Below are positions 59,040 through 64,000 of a stretch of DNA of 64,000 bases, piece after piece; the first letter of the stretch is position 1, and each line of letters opens with the position of its first letter. The position numbers and the translations under genes were made by a program. This DNA is from Theropithecus gelada. Its lineage: Eukaryota > Chordata > Mammalia > Primates > Cercopithecidae. The DNA lies in the NCBI RefSeq assembly GCF_003255815.1, contig NC_037673.1:84173700-84237699 (forward strand), given 5' to 3'. The notes beneath the pieces are model-generated. The model had not been told where the DNA came from, did no database searches, and saw only the letters and a program-made list of their open reading frames with translations.

Positions 59040-60074
59040 GACCCAATAGATTGTTAATGTATTAAAAACAATTTAGGGTGTTGCAATGTGATATGTTCTA
59101 ACCCCACAGGTTATCCTTTTGACAGCTGACCTTAAACTTATAAAATGTATGCAGAGTAAAAGAAAACAGAAAGAAAATAGTTACTCAAATGTGCAACTGC
59201 ACAAATATACCCCCCTCCCGCTATTAAGATAACAAAACTTCTGCTATTACCATAATATTATATATATTAGAAAGCTATACACAAGCATGTTAATTTCACA
59301 GATTTTTTTAAAAGATTCTTAATATTTTATATAATTAGAAATACACATTTCAAAAACAAAACTTCTACAAAGAGAAAACAGTTATCTTGGTTAGCAAAGC
59401 ATGGAGTTCTTCATGGCTTAGGGTAGTGCTTTCTATACAAAAAGTCCTTTTTGGTTTTTTACAGGACTGTTTAAAATATTAGCGAAGCTATCAAGGGGAA
59501 AAAAACACATTTTGGCTTAAGTAAACTACAAAAAGCCACAAATGCTTTGCAAACTCTGTCTTACCTTTTATATGAAAATAAGCAAAATGTAATGTACATA
59601 TTTTTATATTTTTATTTAATAAGAGATGCAGACCCAGATTTATTTATTTAATTAAATACGTTAGCCCTCCAACTCCACATTTTTTTTTAAATAGGTATGG
59701 TCCTCTTTTAATGGTCTTTGATCCTTTTTAATGAGTGCCATACGCCAATGATATGCCTGCAGGTTTGTGAGCATTCTTGGTATGTCAGGTGACCTGGCGT
59801 GTTCCTAACATTTACCAATGGCCACCCATTACCGGGTCTGTCCAAGCATCTATACATTTTTCTATATGTTGCATAACAGCTGCTCTCTCTTTCAGTAAAG
59901 ATCTGCCGCTTTTGGCAAATGTTTCCTTTTGTCTATTTACATGTAAATAACGTTGAACCTGCAACATGACACTATCTATTGTAACATACATTTTGCAAAG
60001 GAGCACAACAGTGAAAAGAAGTTAGCCTTAAAATCTATTTTGTACAAGTGTTCTGTTGTACAACTCAAGTGCTA

Positions 60075-60081
60075 AGCTTAT
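60075..60081 (-). promoter_or_regulatory. MEF2C: miR-21 7-mer seed match
   Basis: The mRNA strand reads ATAAGCT, pairing with miR-21 bases 2-8. miR-21 has been reported to repress MEF2C in primate neurons. It is near the stop codon, about 190 nt into the 3'UTR. Confidence 0.45.
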
Positions 60082-60273
60082 CTCAGCATTTCTGTTTATC
60101 TTTATACTGTATCACTGAGGCAATTTAAAAGTACTTTTACAAAACAGAGTACCTGACTTTTTTTTTTCCACACACGGCACATATAATGCATATCGACCCC
60201 CCTTCCCCATTAAGGTATAGCACACACACACACTGCAAGAAAAAAAAAAAAAAACTAGTAAGTAATAATGTGA

Positions 60274-60595
60274 TCATGTTGCCCATCCTTCAGAAAGTCG
60301 CATGCGCTTGACTGAGGGACTTTCCCTTTCGTCCGGCGAAGGTCTGGTGAGTCCAATGGGGGAGTGGAATTCGTTCCGGTGATCCTCTCGGTCGCTCCCG
60401 TCGTACGAACTGCTACAGCTGCTCAAGCTGTCAACAGGAGATCTCCCCGCCTCGTGGCGCGTGTGTTGTGGGTATCTCGAAGGGGTGGTGGTACGGTCTC
60501 TAGGAGGAGAAACAGGTTCTGACTTGATGTTGAGGCTTTGAGTAGAAGGCAGGGAGAGATTTGAACTCTGAGATAAATGAGTGCTAGTGCAAGCT
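60274..60595 (-). CDS. MEF2C: MEF2C, C-terminal coding part of last exon
   Basis: Encodes the last 106 residues of myocyte enhancer factor 2C, a MADS-box transcription factor of muscle, neurons, endothelium and lymphoid cells that binds A/T-rich MEF2 sites. This part belongs to the transactivation domain. The MADS and MEF2 domains lie in exons outside the window. Visible are the phospho-sumoylation switch LNIKSEPVSPP (K391 and S396 in the 473-residue numbering), a serine-rich acidic stretch SSCSSSYDGSDRED, and the C-terminal basic nuclear-localisation motif KRMRL followed by SEGWAT and TGA (60274-60276). The exon starts with one base completing a glycine codon, so the first full residue is A368. 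The reading frame is intact and agrees with the human protein as I know it. Confidence 0.97.
60499..60501 (-). promoter_or_regulatory. MEF2C: Internal 3' splice site defining the MEF2C gamma region
   Basis: On the mRNA strand CCTGTTTCTCCTCCTAG lies inside the coding sequence. Splicing here starts the exon at 60499 in the same phase and removes 96 nt, residues 368-399, including K391 and S396. This is exactly the known alternative gamma region, whose loss relieves repression. Confidence 0.75.
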
Positions 60596-63500
60596 CTGTA
60601 GGAGGAAAGGAAACCCAGTTACAGATGAAGGAGGCCTGGAGGCCCCAGGAACTCACAATTACATCAAACATCAGCTTAAAGACTCGCATAGACACCAGAG
60701 CATGCCCAGAGTGAAGAGAACGTGCTTGGAAGCACAAGCATCGCCTTCTTAGGGCGATTTAGGATGCCTTTGTTGATTTGCCCGGTAGTAATTACAATAT
60801 TTAATTGGTCCAGGCCTCATGAAATATATCTCTAGTCTCTGACAGGCTCCCTAAACATTCAGTTCACCATTTCAGAAAGGTTTAAGACACAATGGAAAAA
60901 GCATTTTCTGTGTTCGTGGACTCTATCCCTAGACTAGTTCCAAAAATTCAATTTCTAAGCCTTTAGATACAGTGTTTAGCTCTGGAATTAGACTTCCTTG
61001 ATTTACTAATGCTTGTGTTTGAATATTAATTTTAAAAGCTTATTATCAATATAAATATTTGCCTCTAATTAATAAGCACATACAGATGGAGTTACATAGT
61101 CTTCAGAGAAAGTGAAGGGAGTTCAAATTTTAAATGACTAGAACTCAAATGCTACACAATAACTATATCTGGTAAAAAGCATGGGAGGTGGAAAAAAGAG
61201 AAAAGGTGAGGGAAATTGAAAATTTTCTGCAGAAAGTTTAAATGTTGGTTTTAAAACACTTAGACTTTCTACTCCATTAAAACTGATAATTTGACTTTCT
61301 TCATCCTTTTGCAGTTAGGTGAGATGAAAATACTCTGTGTTCCACAATTACCTCAATTTTATTAATGCTAGTCACTCCCTGATGGAATTCTTAGGCTACC
61401 ACTCCTCTTATGTATCATTGGTATTAGTCGATGAATCTGGTGTTGCCTAAGGAAAGCTTGTTGCGAAGAAGGATGTAGTGTGATTTTACTGTGTTTATAA
61501 TCCTTAATCCTCATATATTCCCAGAGAGAATAATTTTTCCTTCTTCCAAAATCTGGGAAAATTTAGAAACTTGGAATTCTAGAGGAAAAAAGCATTAAGC
61601 CCTTAAGTGTAGATGAGCAATCACAATGACTTTGATCAGGATAAACCATAGTGACATTGCTGGCATCAATTTTAAGATGCTTTTACTCTTCTTACACTGA
61701 TTACACTGACTTCCACAGCTAGAGTCAGGATTACTTGACTATATCGTCAAGGGAGTATGGTACTCTCTTTTATTGAGGAAGAATCCAAGTGAAGAATTAT
61801 CCATACAGACACACCCATTTTAAACAAAGGAAAGCGAGCCTACTTACTAATGTATGTAATTACGCTGCTTTCCAGTGGAGAGAACTAGTTGGCACTAACA
61901 ATGTCATTATGAGCACTGAGAGAAAAAGTATATATTTCAGAAAAAAAGTGGAGTAACTTGGGGCTGGCTTTTTGGGAGATGTGACACAAACTCAAGATGT
62001 ATAGTGATATAAAATTAGTCAGAAACGAGTTTATCTTTGAGTGATGTTTTGTACAAAAGCACCACCTACTGGCAAAGAATTACTTTCCTTCTATTAATAA
62101 ATAGGTGAGCTAATGTAGAGAATAATATAAAGGAGAATTATTTGTTTCCTTAATAAGCGTTTCTTTCTCTACCTTTTATGATCTTATATAATCAAAGCAG
62201 TGTTAGCATTTACATAAAGAAACTACACTAAGTGTATATAATTTTCAAATACCTGTTTATATTTGGAGCTATTTATTTGTAGCTTATTATTTTATAGTCT
62301 TTATCAGTTTACTAATTTTCCAAAATTTTAATTAAATAAGCCTTGTTAAAATGGGGAAAGGGAACTCCTGTATTTCAAAAGGATCCATAATGGTAGACTA
62401 TTTTATCTTGGTTCAAAGTTACTTAGTGATTCATTTTGATGTTAGAGGAAATCGTCTTTTGATTTCTGGAATAAAGAATTTTCCTGGCTCTAGGAAAGAC
62501 TATATCACTGAAATTTAATTAAATGTTTCTGCTATGAATCACACAACTGTTTAATAATGAATATGAATTAGGAGCCTGAAAATAAAAAGTGATATATCAA
62601 TAAATACTTTGGCTTGCCCTTTGACATACAGATTGTGTCTTCACAGGGAGGGTGACATAGAAAATTAGAAGAAAAAATTGGTGAGTTGGACAGTCTAACA
62701 GTTAATCTAGATAAGGTAAGGAAAAATAATATAACCAAAATTCTGTTTCTTTAATGCAGTTTTTGGAAGCTGCATTATTCACCTCTTTGCTTCATCTCCC
62801 TGTGTTAACTGGTCTGTATAGGTTTAGCTGCATATCTTTCCCATGAAAGATGTAACAATTACTGGTTATCCCTTTCTACAAACAGACTAGCTTAAATTTA
62901 TCTTTTGGTGGAATTTCATTTGACACTGAAAACATACATGAAGCATTTTGAGTAATTCTGGGGACTAAATCCACAGTAATAAAATGCAAGTGATATCTTA
63001 GATTCAGCTTCACTATACTGTGACATAGGATACAAAATAGAATGGCTAGTATCTGTTAACAAAGAAGTATTTTCTTGAAGAGAAAAAAGCAGCATTAAAA
63101 TAACTTAACTGCATATATGCTAGGTTCAGATATAAGCATGTTGGTCTACTTGTTCTTAAGAACAAAATATAGACACGAATAATTATAGACCTGGATAATT
63201 GTGAAATACTGCATATGTGTGGGTGGGTGATAAAGAGGTGGGTGGGGAGATAGAAGCCAGATATGCAAGTTACCCATATCAAGTCCTCTATGCAAATTTT
63301 CATCTATTACAGATGCTTTCGAATTGGGAAAACTCCTACCCTTTCCCATAATTGTTCAGAAATCAAACATGACTGGATAGTTTTATTCAAATTTTTTACT
63401 GCCTCCGCCTGGAAATTAGACTATCAAACTATATTTAACCTAACCTTTTATAAGTCATCTCTACTCGGAGTTCTCTCTCTCTCAGTATGTACTGAACACC

Positions 63501-64000
63501 CACATCGACAAAGATGACGTATGGAAATGCTTCCAGAAAACAGGTTGCCCTTTTTATAGGTGGTAGTTTAGAAAAACACTAAAACTTAGTGTTACTCTAA
63601 ATCAAATATTAGTATTCAAAGGACTTTCATTAACTCTTGATAGCAAGTTCCTCTGTCAACCATCTCTCTCCCTATAGCAAATCAATTTGTGCTGTTTACT
63701 TAGCTTGGTTAGATAAAACCAGATACTAGGTTTTAAAAGTACAGCTTTGAAGACTTAAAGCTCCAAAGGACAAAACGAACTTTTTTCCATGGGCAAAATA
63801 TGAAGAACTCTATTTATAGTTTTGCAATTTTGAGAAAGAATTGTGGTAACCATCTTGGGCTTTGGGATTATCTACTTTGGTGGTGCTGAAATATATTCCA
63901 CTCTGCTATGAACATTGTCTCTAGCCAAAAGAATGTGAGCCCGCAACACAAATCTATGAGACAACTTTGGCCTGGAAAATGTATCAATTCTTTTTATATT
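60596..64000 (-). other. MEF2C: MEF2C last intron (partial)
   Basis: Upstream of the terminal exon on the minus strand. I searched for the preceding MEF2C exon and did not find it, so it lies beyond the window. The sequence is AT-rich with no clear transposon and no other gene. Confidence 0.8.

Larger units (their letters stand above)
55985..60595 (-). other. MEF2C: MEF2C terminal exon (coding end plus 3'UTR)
   Basis: The acceptor CCTTTCCTCCTACAG on the minus strand sets the exon start at 60595. Coding runs to 60274, then comes a 3'UTR of about 4.3 kb. The end is placed after the AATAAA at 56002-56007. Other AATAAA hexamers at 56668-56673 and 58531-58536 would give shorter 3'UTRs. The human 3'UTR is, as I recall, of similar length. 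It holds seed matches for miR-223, miR-21 and miR-9. Confidence 0.75.

Noticed and set aside
1..64000. Search for CRISPR arrays, bacterial operons, phage or tRNA/rRNA genes
   Set aside because: Repeat content, splice signals and gene identities are those of a primate nuclear genome. No such features were seen.
60596..64000. Search for the penultimate MEF2C exon
   Set aside because: No segment encoding the expected preceding MEF2C residues with splice sites was found on the minus strand.

Overview
This window is nuclear DNA from a primate, most likely an Old World monkey. Alu elements, L1, L2, MIR and MaLR remnants are present. Two young AluY copies, at 44170-44469 and 52888-53191, carry the variants 'aggcttgagcc' and 'ggctagttttttgtat', which I associate with cercopithecid AluYR subfamilies rather than human AluY. 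The region corresponds to human 5q14.3. It holds the microRNA gene MIR9-2 with its long noncoding host gene (MIR9-2HG, also LINC00461) and the 3' end of MEF2C, both read from the minus strand.

Layout. From 1 to about 3.0 kb I see no gene. From about 3.0 to 6.2 kb lies the probable terminal exon of the host RNA, with the intact pre-miR-9-2 hairpin at 5442-5528. From 6.2 to about 34 kb is a long, gene-free but CpG-rich tract. It has about ten CpG-dense blocks, Z-DNA-type TG/CG repeats, polypurine tracts, octamer and CRE motifs, and strong minus-strand splice donors at 11.5, 16.2, 17.0, 23.3, 28.4 and 32.3 kb. I read it as a multi-promoter 5' region of the host gene. From 34 to 56 kb is an AT-rich intergenic stretch with most of the transposable elements: Alus, a solo MaLR LTR, an ERV-L-like pol remnant, and L1, L2 and MIR pieces. 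From about 56.0 to 60.6 kb is the last exon of MEF2C: 106 C-terminal residues, the stop codon and a 3'UTR of about 4.3 kb. From 60.6 to 64.0 kb is MEF2C intron sequence.

No complete protein gene is present. Nearly all open frames are chance frames in GC-rich, low-complexity or Alu DNA. The only protein-coding sequence I support is the MEF2C terminal exon, which is intact.

How the pieces may work together. miR-9 and MEF2C both act in neural development and lie about 50 kb apart on the same strand. The distal MEF2C 3'UTR contains a perfect 8-mer miR-9-5p seed match at 56478-56485. It lies between two canonical AATAAA signals at 56668-56673 and 56002-56007. If the proximal signal is used, the site is lost; if the distal one is used, it is kept. 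This gives a testable neighbour-to-neighbour circuit gated by alternative polyadenylation. The same 3'UTR has two miR-223 seed matches and one miR-21 seed match, consistent with published targeting of MEF2C. Gene identifications of miR-9-2 and MEF2C are secure. Host-gene exon boundaries other than the miRNA are inferred from splice and polyA signals plus my recollection of the human gene's approximate extent.
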